Source: Pseudomonadota bacterium
GTDB lineage: Bacteria; Myxococcota_A; UBA796; GCA-2862545
NCBI GenBank assembly: GCA_023954855.1
Contig: JAGSGY010000012.1
Coordinates: 1-64,000 of the forward strand
Direction of reading: 5' to 3'
Length of the DNA: 64,000 nt
In this document: positions 50,407-59,463 of the stretch, piece by piece
Layout: every line of letters starts with the position of its first letter
How positions within the stretch are numbered: position 1 is the first letter of the stretch
Position numbers and translations under genes: made by a program
The notes under the pieces: model-generated
Seen by the model: the letters and a program-made list of their open reading frames with translations, nothing else
Databases searched by the model: none
What the model was told of the DNA's origin: nothing

Positions 50407-50901
50407 ATGCTCGACGCCCTCGACGCCGCATCGCCCCACCGAGCTGCCCACTACGAAGACGCGCTCCTGCGCCTCCGTGGTCTACTCGACGGTGAAGACG
50501 ACTGGACGGCAGCCATGGCCACCGTCAGCTGCGAGCTGCACCACGCCTTCGCCTACTTCCACTGGACCGGCTTCTATCGAGCCGTCACCCAGGACCTGCT
50601 GATCGTCGGTCCCTACCAGGGCGGGCACGGCTGTCTCCGCATTCCCTTCGACCAGGGCGTCTGCGGCGCTGCGGCTCGAACGCGCACGACCCAGCGTGTC
50701 GCCGATGTCGAGGCCTTTTCCGGCCACATCGCCTGCTCCAGCACGACCCAGAGCGAGTTGGTGGTGCCGATCCTACGTCCTGACGGTACCGTCCTCGCGG
50801 TGCTCGACGTCGACTCCGACTTGCCCGACGTCTTCACCGACGTGGACCAACGCGCCCTCGAGACACTCGCCGCCCGCCTCGGCGTCCAGTTCGGCTGCTG
50901 A
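50407..50901 (+). CDS. msrC: Free methionine-(R)-sulfoxide reductase (GAF-domain fRMsr)
   Basis: Encodes 164 residues. The ATG at 50407 gives the family length and has AGGA 6 bases upstream. Longer forms starting at 50302 or 50365 have no ribosome-binding site. Three cysteines, C76, C86 and C110, are spaced 10 and 24 residues apart, exactly as the known Cys84, Cys94 and Cys118 of the E. coli enzyme. They sit in GCLRIPF, GVCGAAAR and HIACSSTTQSELVVP. The enzyme reduces free Met-R-SO with thioredoxin in the cytosol. Another oxidative-stress gene, yaaA, lies 5 kb away. Confidence 0.93.
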   Translation: MLDALDAASPHRAAHYEDALLRLRGLLDGEDDWTAAMATVSCELHHAFAYFHWTGFYRAVTQDLLIVGPYQGGHGCLRIPFDQGVCGAAARTRTTQRVADVEAFSGHIACSSTTQSELVVPILRPDGTVLAVLDVDSDLPDVFTDVDQRALETLAARLGVQFGC

Positions 50902-50935
50902 ATCCTCGATTCGGCCAGCGTCTCAGCTGACCACG

Positions 50936-51547
50936 GTGGACTCGCCCTTCGACGCCGATGGCGACGGCTTCTTCGATGGCGCCAATCCGGGCTGCGCGGC
51001 CACCTACCCGCCCGAGCGTCTCGACTGCCACGACGGAAACGCCGATGCGAATCCCGAGGGGTTCGAGCTGACTTGCAACGGCATCGATGACGACTGCGAC
51101 GAGGAGACCGAGGACTCGGAAGACGAGGTCTGCGACGACGGCGTCGACAATGACTGCGACACTCGCATCGACGAGGGCTGCGGCACCGACACCGGTGGTG
51201 GCGGCGGCGTGTACAGCTTCTCGCCACCGGTCACCTACCAGTGCGCGTACGGCCTCGCGGTCAACATGAACTTTAACGGACTGGTCGTGCAAGACACGGG
51301 CAGCCAGCTGATCATCTCGCCCAGCCCAGGCGCAAACCAGCCGGGCACCATGGTGGGCCCCTCCGGCACCAACTTCACCGTGACCAACGTGCTCCAAGGC
51401 GCGTGCACCGAGACCTACACCCTCGACGGCACCTTCACGAGCGCGACGCAGATCGACGGAACACTCACGATGAGCTTCTCGGAGGTCGGCGGCAACTGCC
51501 TCGACTGCGTCGGGGCCAGCTGGAACATCTCGGCAACGTCCAACTAG
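50936..51547 (+). CDS. MopE-type repeat protein without export signal, possible 5'-truncated remnant
   Basis: The in-frame GTG at 50936 gives 203 residues starting MDSPFDADGDGFFDG. The frame is open much further 5', but there it overlaps the msrC coding region with shadow-like sequence. MopE-type putative metal-binding units (DCHDGNADANPEG..., CNGIDDDCDEETED, DNDCDTRIDEGCG) are followed by a Gly linker and a beta-rich C-terminal domain with several Cys. Proteins of this type are exported, yet no signal peptide is present and no ribosome-binding site precedes the start. It may be a remnant that lost its 5' end, or the true start is unrecognised. Confidence 0.55.
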   Translation: MDSPFDADGDGFFDGANPGCAATYPPERLDCHDGNADANPEGFELTCNGIDDDCDEETEDSEDEVCDDGVDNDCDTRIDEGCGTDTGGGGGVYSFSPPVTYQCAYGLAVNMNFNGLVVQDTGSQLIISPSPGANQPGTMVGPSGTNFTVTNVLQGACTETYTLDGTFTSATQIDGTLTMSFSEVGGNCLDCVGASWNISATSN

Positions 51548-51556
51548 CGCCGAGCC

Positions 51557-52183
51557 TTACTCTTCGACAGCCTCGCTGTACGACGGGATGCAGATGCTCA
51601 CGTCGCCGCCGACCACGCGAAAGCGCATACCGCTCGCGTCCCGACGGTGGGCGTAGGTGACCTCGAAGGGGTACACGCCACCGTCGAGGTAGAAGGCGTG
51701 CAGCTCGGGAAGGAGCGTCTGTGAGGCGGTCACGTCGGCGACCACTTCACCATCCACGCGGACCTCCGCATCGTCTGTGGCACCGAGAACGATCTCGACG
51801 TTGCCATCCGACCAGCCGCGAATCCATCCGACCCAGCGCACGGCAAATCCCTCTGGATCCCCGGCGATGCCGTCGTCGACGGGCCACCAGTTGGCCCCCC
51901 ACTCCAAGGACGGGTCGTAGCGCTCGAACGCAAAGGTGTCGTCGGTGAACAGCTCGGCGAGCTCCGCGCCATCACGCCCTTCGGTCACGTAGGCATGCTC
52001 CGCGGACAGGTTGTGGTAGCGCCCGAGCAGGCCATTCGGGCAGTCGTTCCAGTCTGGCGGGTCGCCATGTACATCGCCGTCGTCCCCTGGAGGGTCAGCG
52101 GGCGGCCGTTCCTCATCATTCACGCGGTACTCAGAGCACCCGGCGAGCAGCAGCGCCGCCGCCAGCCATCGAGCGACGCTCAC
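51557..52183 (-). CDS. PA14-domain lipoprotein
   Basis: Encodes 208 residues from a GTG at 52183 overlapping the previous stop (GTGA). The signal MSVARWLAAALLLAGC gives a lipidated Cys. The PA14-like domain (about 50-200) includes GLLGRYHNLS, FAVRWVGWIRGW, IVLGATDDAEVRVDGEVV and FEVTYAHRRDASGMRF. The pattern is that of carbohydrate-binding PA14 modules. It is the last gene of the six-gene minus-strand operon and probably binds glycans at the cell surface. Confidence 0.85.
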   Translation of the reverse strand: MSVARWLAAALLLAGCSEYRVNDEERPPADPPGDDGDVHGDPPDWNDCPNGLLGRYHNLSAEHAYVTEGRDGAELAELFTDDTFAFERYDPSLEWGANWWPVDDGIAGDPEGFAVRWVGWIRGWSDGNVEIVLGATDDAEVRVDGEVVADVTASQTLLPELHAFYLDGGVYPFEVTYAHRRDASGMRFRVVGGDVSICIPSYSEAVEE

Positions 52184-52539
52184 AGCTCCACGCCCGCGTC
52201 CGGAAAGACCTCGCACTGCATCCACTCGTTGAAGCGAACCAGGTCCTGGTCGGTCGGACCGCCACCCGGAGGCATGTCGCCGGTCTCGTAGGTGCGGATG
52301 TAGGCGCGTTCGGCCCACTCCACCACTCCGGCGTAGGTGTCGAAGTTCACGGTGAGCGGGGAGTCGTTTCGGTTGCCATGGTTCTCAGGCCACTGCGTGC
52401 TGTGGCAGCCCGCGCAGTACTGATCCATGAACCGCTTGCCGAAGGTGTCGTAGTCCAGCGGCGGATCGTGCACGCACACTTCCTCCTCTGCACAGCCCAC
52501 TTGAAACAGAAGTGCCGCTACAAGCAATCGAGAGAACAG
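52180..52539 (-). CDS. Small c-type cytochrome lipoprotein
   Basis: Encodes about 119 residues. No ATG or GTG lies in frame. A CTG at 52539 has GGAGGGG upstream at good spacing, and a TTG at 52527 is the alternative. The hydrophobic start ending FQVGC suggests a lipoprotein. CAGCH binds one heme c, and ETGDMPPGG supplies the axial Met. The fold is like Planctomycete-type mono-heme cytochromes (FGKRFMDQYCAGCHSTQ, then DMPP, then LVRFNEWMQC). It lies 1 base after the DUF1501 gene and overlaps the PA14 gene by 4 bases. Confidence 0.8.
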   Translation of the reverse strand: MFSRLLVAALLFQVGCAEEEVCVHDPPLDYDTFGKRFMDQYCAGCHSTQWPENHGNRNDSPLTVNFDTYAGVVEWAERAYIRTYETGDMPPGGGPTDQDLVRFNEWMQCEVFPDAGVEL

Positions 52540-52540
52540 C

Positions 52541-53848
52541 TCACCCCTCCCGGAGAAGCGCGTCGAGAGGCTGAACGCCCTGAAGGAAGCGGTCGTGGTC
52601 CACGCCACCGAGCTTGAGCAAGGCGGTGCCGACGTGCTCGGTCCCGATGATGTCGCCAGAGGTCGAAGGGAGCCCAGTGGCAAAGTCACAAGGCTCGGCG
52701 ATGAAGCCGTCCGAGGTCTTGCCAACGACGCGGTTGCCCTTCACACCAGAGCCGATGGCCATCATCGAGGTGTACGGCCAGTGGTCTCGACCCATCGCAC
52801 CGTTGAAGCGCGGCGTGCGGCCGAGCTCGGAGGTACAGACAATGGTGACCTCGTCGAGCAACCAAGGCGCCGAGGTTCCCGGCGTCGTGGCCAGGTGGGC
52901 GACCAGCTCGTCGAGCATCGCGAAGAAGCTGTCCATCTGGGTGCCGACGTTCTGGTTGCCGCCATGGGTGTCCCAGCCGCCGCGGATGCCGACCATCGAG
53001 CAGCGCGACAAGCCAAGGCGCATGACCTCGACCGCCATCAAGGCCTGATCGAGCATCGAGCGACCGGTGTCGTCGAGACCCGCCTCGAAGCGGCGGCCTT
53101 CGAGTTCCATGCCTCTCTCGAGGTTGCTGAGCAGGTCCTCGGCGCGCACCTCGCCCAAGCCCCGCGTCCGCGACGCATACTTGGCAGCCCGGTCAAAGAC
53201 GAAGGCATCCATCATCGAGTCCTGCGGCGGTGTGAAGACTGGAGAAGTCTTGTCCGCGCGACCGTTGATGGACCCGTCGATGAGGTCGAGCAGGGTGCCA
53301 CCGCCACCGCGAACCACAGCGGCGCCAAAGTTGCCCGGGTAGCTCGGTCCCGAGAAGACGAGGTGTGGCATCGGGTACTCGGCCACGCCGTTGGCCGCGA
53401 GAATCGTCGGCCAGTCGGGCGTCGACGACGCCGACGTACCCGTCATCATCCACTTCATGCCGGCTTCATGGCCCGCAGAGTGCACGTTGACGCCACGCAT
53501 GAGGGCCGTGCGGCCACCCCAGCGTAGGAAGAAGCGGTCCATCGCTTCGCGGTCTGCACCGGAGGACCAGGACAGGTTTCCGGCTTCGCCGAGAGCGGTG
53601 TCGGGATCCATGTCGGTGGCGCCATCGGCGGTGTCGAGCGGTGAGGCCCCGTCTGGAGCGTACTTCGGGTCGAGCGGCGTGGGGTCCCAGCCTCCGCCCG
53701 CGAAGAAGAACAGGAACTTGCGGTCGGTAGACGCCGCCTTGGCCTGTTGCGAGATCGCGCCAACCGTTCCGAGGGTGCCGAGCGCGGCTGCGCTGGCGAT
53801 GCCCTGGAAGAGGGAGCGACGGGAGAAGCCTTTCGTGTGGTTGCTCAT
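52541..53848 (-). CDS. DUF1501 protein, Tat-exported
   Basis: Encodes 435 residues; AGGAG before the ATG. The N-terminus carries a twin-arginine signal (FSRRSLFQG, then AAALGTLGTVG and AKAA). The mature region fits DUF1501 (alkaline-phosphatase/sulfatase-like fold): KFLFFFAGGGWDPT near the start, GMKWMMTGTSASSTPDWPTI, GGWDTHGGN, and CTSELGRTPRFNGAMGRDHWPY near the C-terminal half. Metal ligands are probably in GGWDTHG and GRDHW. DUF1501 proteins co-occur with DUF1549/DUF1553 or DUF1800 proteins in Planctomycetes and Myxococcota. The reaction is unknown. Confidence 0.93.
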   Translation of the reverse strand: MSNHTKGFSRRSLFQGIASAAALGTLGTVGAISQQAKAASTDRKFLFFFAGGGWDPTPLDPKYAPDGASPLDTADGATDMDPDTALGEAGNLSWSSGADREAMDRFFLRWGGRTALMRGVNVHSAGHEAGMKWMMTGTSASSTPDWPTILAANGVAEYPMPHLVFSGPSYPGNFGAAVVRGGGGTLLDLIDGSINGRADKTSPVFTPPQDSMMDAFVFDRAAKYASRTRGLGEVRAEDLLSNLERGMELEGRRFEAGLDDTGRSMLDQALMAVEVMRLGLSRCSMVGIRGGWDTHGGNQNVGTQMDSFFAMLDELVAHLATTPGTSAPWLLDEVTIVCTSELGRTPRFNGAMGRDHWPYTSMMAIGSGVKGNRVVGKTSDGFIAEPCDFATGLPSTSGDIIGTEHVGTALLKLGGVDHDRFLQGVQPLDALLREG

Positions 53849-53857
53849 CGTCGACTC

Positions 53858-55516
53858 CTAGTAGAACAGAACTTGAGGATCGCGAAGGACCACCGACACC
53901 ACGCCCGACCAGGCGAGCTGTGAGGAGGCTTCGACAGAATAGAGCTGACGCCACAGCTCGATGAGCTGCTCGACCTCTTCGGGCTCTTCGTCGTCTTGGC
54001 TCGCGAGCTTGTGGCCCGTGATGTCGAGGTAGAGCGCCTCGATCTGGGTCGCGAACGCCGCCCGATTGCTCTCGGGGGTGTCCTCGATGGTCACGAACGA
54101 GAGCAGGACCGCCTCACCCTCGCGGTTGGGGTCGAGGTCGTGGCTGGCCACCTGCCAGGCTGCCGACTGTGCGTAGCGCTCCTGGATAAACACCATGCCG
54201 ACCGACGGGTCGTGGCTAGGCGTCGTCACGTACTGGCTGTCGATGCCACCGCCGAGCACGACAAGACCGTCGTCGTTGAAGCGAAGGCCATCGCGGCCAT
54301 CAAACTCCCACACATGGCCCGTCTTTCCGCTGATGATGCCGGAGAGCTGGGTGGTGGAGGCCATCTTGACGGTCGGAAGCCGCTCGCCAAGCTCGGTCTC
54401 GACCGCTTCCACGGCGCGGTATTCCTCGCTCATCACGATCGACTTCACCAGGTCGCGAAGGATGAGGCCTGACTCCGAGAATGCCTCGCGGTGAGACTGA
54501 AGCTCGGTCCAGTCCTCTTCGACCACAGTGCGCTGGGTGAGGCCCTCGAAGACGGTCTGCACTGCGCAGTCGACAAAGCGAGGGTCTTCGGCAATCAGCT
54601 CGGCCATGGCGCCCATACCGCTGGTCGGCACGCCGAAGTAGCCAGTGGACTTGCCCGACATCTCGGGCTCACGCCAGGTGAACTCGTCTTCTGGACGGTA
54701 CGTCGTCTGGTCGTCCAGGCCGCCTTCACGCTCCCACCAGTAGCCGAAGAAGTGGCTGGCGATGGGGTCCATGCTCGAGTGGCAGGACTGACACGTCGGC
54801 GTCTGCCGAATCACATCCTCGGGGTCGCCGCTCGTGAGCGCGTCGATCTGGGTGCGCGAGAATGAGACCGGCCGTGCGAGGTAGTCGTCGCACAGCAGGA
54901 TGCGGCTGACGGTGTTCGCGCGATGGCGGTTCGCGTTGACTCCGGCCGACGGGTAGCGAAGCCACATCGTCGTCGAGGAGAGAATGCCCGCGTGCTCGCG
55001 ACCATCGGTGTAGTGCGCCTGCTGCCAACCCTCGGCCCCTTCGGGGTACTCGATGTTCCACATCGTGGCGACGATCGGATCGGCCATCGTGTAGTCGGCA
55101 AGTACCAACTCGGTGAACGGCAGGTCGTTCTCGACGATGTGTCGAACCAGCTTCAGAGGCTCATCGGCAATCGCAGAGGCGATCCTGTCCTCGGCGTCCG
55201 CGGAGAGCCCAGCTTCTGTGACCTCGAAGTAGGTCTCGCCCGTGCGGGTGCGAATGGTCTGGTTGTAGATCTCTTCGATGCGGTCGAGGAACCTCGGGTC
55301 ATCGAGGTAGCGATCGACAAAGGCCCCGTACAGCTCGGGCTTCAGCTCGATGGCATCGAGTTCATCCCCTGAGGGATGCACGCTGCGAAGGTCGACCGAG
55401 AGCCGGATTAACTGGGAGCGAGCATCGAGCATGACAACACGCTCTCCGACCTCCCCGTCGACGGGTTCCCCGCAGCTGATCAACAGCAGAGCGAGTGTGG
55501 CGAGTGTTCGGGTCAT
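53858..55516 (-). CDS. DUF1549/DUF1588-like heme-binding lipoprotein
   Basis: Encodes 552 residues; AGGGGG before the ATG. Lipobox LLISC. The start LIRLSVDLRSVHPSGDELDAI and GAFVDRYLDDPRFLDRI resembles DUF1549, and the middle TPTCQSCHSSMDPIASHFFGY binds heme c and resembles DUF1588. C-terminal parts (LILRDLVKSIVMSEEYR, SGVVSVVLRDPQVLFY) match the DUF1585/DUF1800-like ends that precede DUF1501 genes. It ends 9 bases before the DUF1501 gene. The two are known partners in Planctomycetes, where their role is unsolved. Confidence 0.85.
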   Translation of the reverse strand: MTRTLATLALLLISCGEPVDGEVGERVVMLDARSQLIRLSVDLRSVHPSGDELDAIELKPELYGAFVDRYLDDPRFLDRIEEIYNQTIRTRTGETYFEVTEAGLSADAEDRIASAIADEPLKLVRHIVENDLPFTELVLADYTMADPIVATMWNIEYPEGAEGWQQAHYTDGREHAGILSSTTMWLRYPSAGVNANRHRANTVSRILLCDDYLARPVSFSRTQIDALTSGDPEDVIRQTPTCQSCHSSMDPIASHFFGYWWEREGGLDDQTTYRPEDEFTWREPEMSGKSTGYFGVPTSGMGAMAELIAEDPRFVDCAVQTVFEGLTQRTVVEEDWTELQSHREAFSESGLILRDLVKSIVMSEEYRAVEAVETELGERLPTVKMASTTQLSGIISGKTGHVWEFDGRDGLRFNDDGLVVLGGGIDSQYVTTPSHDPSVGMVFIQERYAQSAAWQVASHDLDPNREGEAVLLSFVTIEDTPESNRAAFATQIEALYLDITGHKLASQDDEEPEEVEQLIELWRQLYSVEASSQLAWSGVVSVVLRDPQVLFY

Positions 55517-55528
55517 TTGAGTTGCCCC

Positions 55529-56557
55529 CTAGTCGAAGTCGCGGTTGGAGAGGAGAAAGTCATCCGCGCTGGGTGTGGTCAGGGTGTTTCCATCCCAGAG
55601 GAAGGAAAAGTCTGGGCAGACCTCGATTCCCTGCTCCAAACCACGAATATAGATCATGCCACAGCCATCACACTCTGTGTAGGGCTCGTTGGTGTAGCCG
55701 CTGTCGTCCGTGCCGTATCGGGGCTGAAACACGAGATCGTACCAAAACGCGTTCTCATCCCGCAGGCTGATGTGGCCAAGCGGCTCTTCGGGGCAATCGT
55801 TGGCATTGTTGCCTGGGGCGGCATGCGCCAAGTCCATCGCAATCGAGTCAAAGCGATCGGCGATGCGGTGCTCGAAGAAATAGATGTTTCCTCGGGCGTC
55901 ATCGAGCGTCTTCGTGTCACCACCGGTGTAACTAAGCACCAGGTCGGCTCGAAGCCCACCCGCGGGCACGCCATGGGACTCGGGCGCTGAGCCGGTCACC
56001 GTGCCGTCGACGCGGCTGTTGTAGGTCCAGCGCTCGGTCGTGTCCGTCTGAATACGCAGGAACGAGTCGCCGATCGTGCCATCGAGCTCGGAGACGACCG
56101 AGTCCCCCTCACCGACGAGGGCGTTGGTGTACAAGTTCCGGTTTCCGACTGCGGTGAGCCCTTCGAGCGCGGCTACCGACCCGGTGACGGACGCGTGGTT
56201 GTCCCAGAATGTGTAGCCAGCGAACTTGCGGTCTCCCGCGGTGCTGCAGTGATCGGCCCAGGCCATGCCGTCGGCATCATCCGGAATCTCGTCGTTATCG
56301 AGATCGGGAGTGCCGTAGTAGAGGTCGGGGCAGCCGGGCGTGATCAGCTCGAGACTGTCCTTGTGCGCATCCCAAGCGGAGCGAGCGTCGACGGTGAGGG
56401 CGAGCTTCAGGGCGTCGGTCCAGGTCGACTCGAGGTCGAGGCCCGATACGTCTGGCACAGCCAGCTCGACGGGCGGCGCGTAGCCGGTGTCGTCGGACGA
56501 ACTGCCACCAATGAGGCCGCAGCCCGGGAGTATGAGGAGCAGGAGTAGAGAACGCAT
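55529..56557 (-). CDS. Hypothetical lipoprotein of the DUF1501 operon
   Basis: Encodes 342 residues; ATG directly abuts the stop of the previous gene (TAGATG), AGAGGA upstream. Lipobox LILPGC. The mature region is beta-rich with many Asp and Thr (DLYYGTPDLDNDEIPDDADG), several Cys (CPDLYY, DHCSTAG, DCPEEP, ECDGCGMIYI, EVCPDF) and no known catalytic motif. The CDGCG pair near the C-terminus suggests a bound metal or disulfide. It belongs to the operon by spacing (12 bases to the next gene). Not recognised. Confidence 0.8.
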   Translation of the reverse strand: MRSLLLLLILPGCGLIGGSSSDDTGYAPPVELAVPDVSGLDLESTWTDALKLALTVDARSAWDAHKDSLELITPGCPDLYYGTPDLDNDEIPDDADGMAWADHCSTAGDRKFAGYTFWDNHASVTGSVAALEGLTAVGNRNLYTNALVGEGDSVVSELDGTIGDSFLRIQTDTTERWTYNSRVDGTVTGSAPESHGVPAGGLRADLVLSYTGGDTKTLDDARGNIYFFEHRIADRFDSIAMDLAHAAPGNNANDCPEEPLGHISLRDENAFWYDLVFQPRYGTDDSGYTNEPYTECDGCGMIYIRGLEQGIEVCPDFSFLWDGNTLTTPSADDFLLSNRDFD

Positions 56558-57160
56558 CTAGTTGTCGTCCTCTTTGCTGATACCGACCGTCGTGGTGTAG
56601 CTGAACGTCACCTGATCTCCCGCCTGCGTGGCCTGGTACCAGTCAAACCAGAAGTTGCCATGCTGCCACTGGATACGGTTGGTGCCCGCGTGAAAGCCCA
56701 TGCGCCGGACCTGTCCCGCAAAGGGTCGCGCGGGGTCGTTGCACATGCTCAGGTCACCGGAGACCACCTCGTGAAGCACGTCGAAGGTGAAGGCGCAGCC
56801 TGGGCAGTTGGCGACTTCCGAGGGGGTGCCCGTCAGGCTGATCGACACCTGACACGGGGGCGGATCGGTATCGCCCACCTCTGGAGGACCATCGATGTAC
56901 TCGATGATGTTGAGAGTGCCAACGAGGGAGGTGTATGGGCCGCCGATCGGTGACAAGCTCCACGTACCCTGCTCGATGAGCTGGACGGTGTGCTCGGGCT
57001 CTTCGTTGAGCGCGACCTCGCTGGTGTCCACCGGAAATGGGTCCGTGTCCTCGACAACTGCGGACGACGTGTCGACCGGAACACCAATGTCGGTGTCGGC
57101 GACCTCGCCAGCGCAGGCTGTCAGAGCCAGTAGCCATGGCGCCCATGCGCGCAGAACCAT
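56558..57160 (-). CDS. Hypothetical lipoprotein, first gene of the DUF1501 operon
   Basis: Encodes 200 residues from the ATG at 57160 (AGGAGG upstream); a much longer frame upstream is antisense shadow of the divergent gene. Lipobox LALTAC. A Thr/Asp-rich linker (DTDIGVPVDTSSAVVEDTDP) precedes a beta-rich domain with CQVSISLTGTPSEVANCPGC and FHAGTNRIQWQHGNFWFDWY. The paired Cys in ANCPGC may bind a metal or form a disulfide. No family recognised. The next gene starts with zero spacing. Confidence 0.8.
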   Translation of the reverse strand: MVLRAWAPWLLALTACAGEVADTDIGVPVDTSSAVVEDTDPFPVDTSEVALNEEPEHTVQLIEQGTWSLSPIGGPYTSLVGTLNIIEYIDGPPEVGDTDPPPCQVSISLTGTPSEVANCPGCAFTFDVLHEVVSGDLSMCNDPARPFAGQVRRMGFHAGTNRIQWQHGNFWFDWYQATQAGDQVTFSYTTTVGISKEDDN

Positions 57161-57361
57161 CCACCCTCCTGGCCGGAGCATACCCGTCAACATCGCCCAC
57201 AGTGCAACAATACGCGACACCCCATGTGCCGAGATGGCGCACTGGCTGGGGACGAAGGTGCGATCTGCGAAGCCCAAGCGGAACCGGTCGCCGCAACGGG
57301 GCGCGAGGGGCGCGCGGTCCATGCTACCGTTCTGGCGGGCCCGTACGCCCACAGGAGACGC
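57161..57361. promoter_or_regulatory. Divergent promoter region between the DUF1501 operon and the beta-helix genes
   Basis: These 201 bases are the only non-coding DNA between the starts of the two divergent gene sets. No clear -10/-35 pair stands out. The arrangement implies that promoters for both directions lie here and allows coordinate control. Confidence 0.5.
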
Positions 57362-59452
57362 ATGCGCGCAGTTTCGGTCTTGGCCCTTGGCCTGACAAGC
57401 ATCGCCCTCATGGGCTGCAACGGCGGCCCCGAAGGCCCCCCAACCCTGAGCATCTCGGCGTCCGAACTCGAGTTTGGCGACGTGCCAGTGCAGACGAGTG
57501 CCGAGCAGACCTTCACGGTCACGAACACCGGCGCCGAGGAATTCGAGGTGCTCTCGGTCAGTCTCGTGGCCGGCGACTTCGATCTTTGGGAAGTCACCCG
57601 CGACGGCCCGTCGGTGCTGACGTTCGACGACACGCTGACCGTCTCGGTCACGTTCTCGCCCGATGCTGAAGTCGACGAGATCGGACAAGTGCAAGTGCGC
57701 ACCGACGTCGCCGGCTCCGACTTCGTGGACCTGACGGCCACCGGTTCTCCGGGCACGCAAGACGAGGACGAAGACGGCTACAGCCCCGCAGATGGCGACT
57801 GCGACGACAGCCGCGATGACGTGTATCCCGGAGCGAATGAGCTCTGTGACGGCCGCGACAACGACTGCGACGACAGTGTCCCTTCCAATGAGCAGGACAG
57901 CGACTCCGACGGCTTTCGCGTCTGCGAGGACGACTGCGACGACGGCGACGCCAACGTCTACCCGGGCGCACCTGAGATCTGCGACGACAAGGACAGCGAC
58001 TGCGACACGATCAACTCGGACCGCACCGACCGCGACGGCGACGGCCAGACGGTGTGCGACGGCGACTGCGACGACGACGAGATCCTCGCCTATGACGGTG
58101 CCGCTGAGGTCTGCGATGACCTGGTCGACAACGACTGCGATGGCCTGATCGACATCATCGACGAGGACAACGACGGCCACTCACTGTGTGGCGTCGCCGG
58201 CGACTGCGACGACCAGAACTCCACCATTCATCCCGTCCTGGTCGACGGAAGCGGTGTGGCACCTGGCGACGGAACCGAGCTGACGCCCTACGTCGATCTC
58301 GACGATGCCATCGCCAACGTGGTCGCCACTTGTCCCCAGATCTACGTCGCCGCCGGCACGTACGAAGTCTCCTCGTCGGTCACGACGGGCACCTTCTCGA
58401 TCCTCGGCGCTGGCGTGGGCAGCACGATCCTCGATGCTCCCGACGACGACCGCCACTTCACCATCTCCGGGGGCGCGGACGTCACGCTCTCCGACGTGAC
58501 GATCTCTGGTGGAGCTCCACTCTCAGGAGACGGCGGTGCGATCGACGTGAACGCGGCGACGCTGCGACTGGTCGACAGCGAGGTCCGCGACAACGTCGCT
58601 CCCAGCGATGGCGGCGCGGTGGTCGTCTCGAACGGCACCCTCACCGTCGACTCGACCCGGTTCACGCTGAACACCGCGGGCGACGACGGCGGCGCGGTCG
58701 CGCTGTTCTCGTCGACGATGGTCGGCATGGACGACACCTACACCAACAACGATGCCCGCGACGGCGGCGCGATTCTCGCCTCGTCCTCGGACATCTCGTT
58801 GACCGACTCGACAGTGGCTGGGAACTCGGCCGCTCGCCAGGGCGGAGGCCTAAACGTGCTCGGAGCCACCCAAGCGTCGATCCTGCGCGCACGCATCGCC
58901 CAGAACACCGCGACCACCGGTGGTGGTGGTGTGTCGATGGTCAACGCGAGCGCCGGCTCGATCCTCAACTCCCTGGTCCAAGACAACGCCGGCGGAACTG
59001 CGGGTGGCGGCATTCTCATCTCGGGTACCTCGGGCATTGAGGTCCGCAACAACACCGTGGTGGCCAATGATGCGGCAAGCGGCGGCGGCGGCATCGCCGT
59101 GCTCAACGGCACGTCCCAGACGACCGTTCACATGAACATCGTCATGGCGAACGGCGGCACCTCCGGCCTCGAGGTCAGTGGCACCACGAACGCCAGCTTC
59201 AACACGGCGTGGCAGAACACCGGCGTTCCCGCCACCGAGTTCGCAGGCGCGACCGACGGCGTGAACAACAACGTCGTGCGCAACCCCGACTTCACTGCGT
59301 TCACCGACAACGCCAACCCTGCGGACGACGACTTCTCGCTCGCGACGAACTCCCCTGAAATCAACAGCGGCAATCCCGACTCATCCTACGATGACGCCGA
59401 CAGCTCGACCAACGACCGAGGCCACACGGGTGGCCCCCAGGCCACTCCATGA
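57362..59452 (+). CDS. Lipoprotein with choice-of-anchor-D, MopE and right-handed beta-helix domains
   Basis: Encodes 696 residues from the ATG at 57362 (AGGAG upstream). Lipobox ALMGC. Residues about 25-110 are an ASPM/SPD-2/Hydin-type (choice-of-anchor D) Ig-like domain (ISASELEFGDVPV...FTVTNTGAEEFEV). About 115-300 carry MopE-type units (DCDDSRDDVYPGANELCDGRDNDCD and relatives). About 320-690 form a parallel beta-helix with GGGG-turn rungs (DVTISGGAPLSGDGGAI, NTVVANDAASGGGGIAVL), like polysaccharide-active or adhesive helices. It overlaps the next gene's possible start by 4 bases and would be a surface glycan-binding or glycan-modifying protein. Confidence 0.88.
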   Translation: MRAVSVLALGLTSIALMGCNGGPEGPPTLSISASELEFGDVPVQTSAEQTFTVTNTGAEEFEVLSVSLVAGDFDLWEVTRDGPSVLTFDDTLTVSVTFSPDAEVDEIGQVQVRTDVAGSDFVDLTATGSPGTQDEDEDGYSPADGDCDDSRDDVYPGANELCDGRDNDCDDSVPSNEQDSDSDGFRVCEDDCDDGDANVYPGAPEICDDKDSDCDTINSDRTDRDGDGQTVCDGDCDDDEILAYDGAAEVCDDLVDNDCDGLIDIIDEDNDGHSLCGVAGDCDDQNSTIHPVLVDGSGVAPGDGTELTPYVDLDDAIANVVATCPQIYVAAGTYEVSSSVTTGTFSILGAGVGSTILDAPDDDRHFTISGGADVTLSDVTISGGAPLSGDGGAIDVNAATLRLVDSEVRDNVAPSDGGAVVVSNGTLTVDSTRFTLNTAGDDGGAVALFSSTMVGMDDTYTNNDARDGGAILASSSDISLTDSTVAGNSAARQGGGLNVLGATQASILRARIAQNTATTGGGGVSMVNASAGSILNSLVQDNAGGTAGGGILISGTSGIEVRNNTVVANDAASGGGGIAVLNGTSQTTVHMNIVMANGGTSGLEVSGTTNASFNTAWQNTGVPATEFAGATDGVNNNVVRNPDFTAFTDNANPADDDFSLATNSPEINSGNPDSSYDDADSSTNDRGHTGGPQATP

Positions 59453-59463
59453 TGGAGCCCCTC

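Noticed and set aside
57161-58180. N-terminal extension of the first lipoprotein of the DUF1501 operon to 540 residues
   Set aside because: The extra part is antisense to the MopE units of the divergent gene; the ATG at 57160 has AGGAGG and a lipobox.
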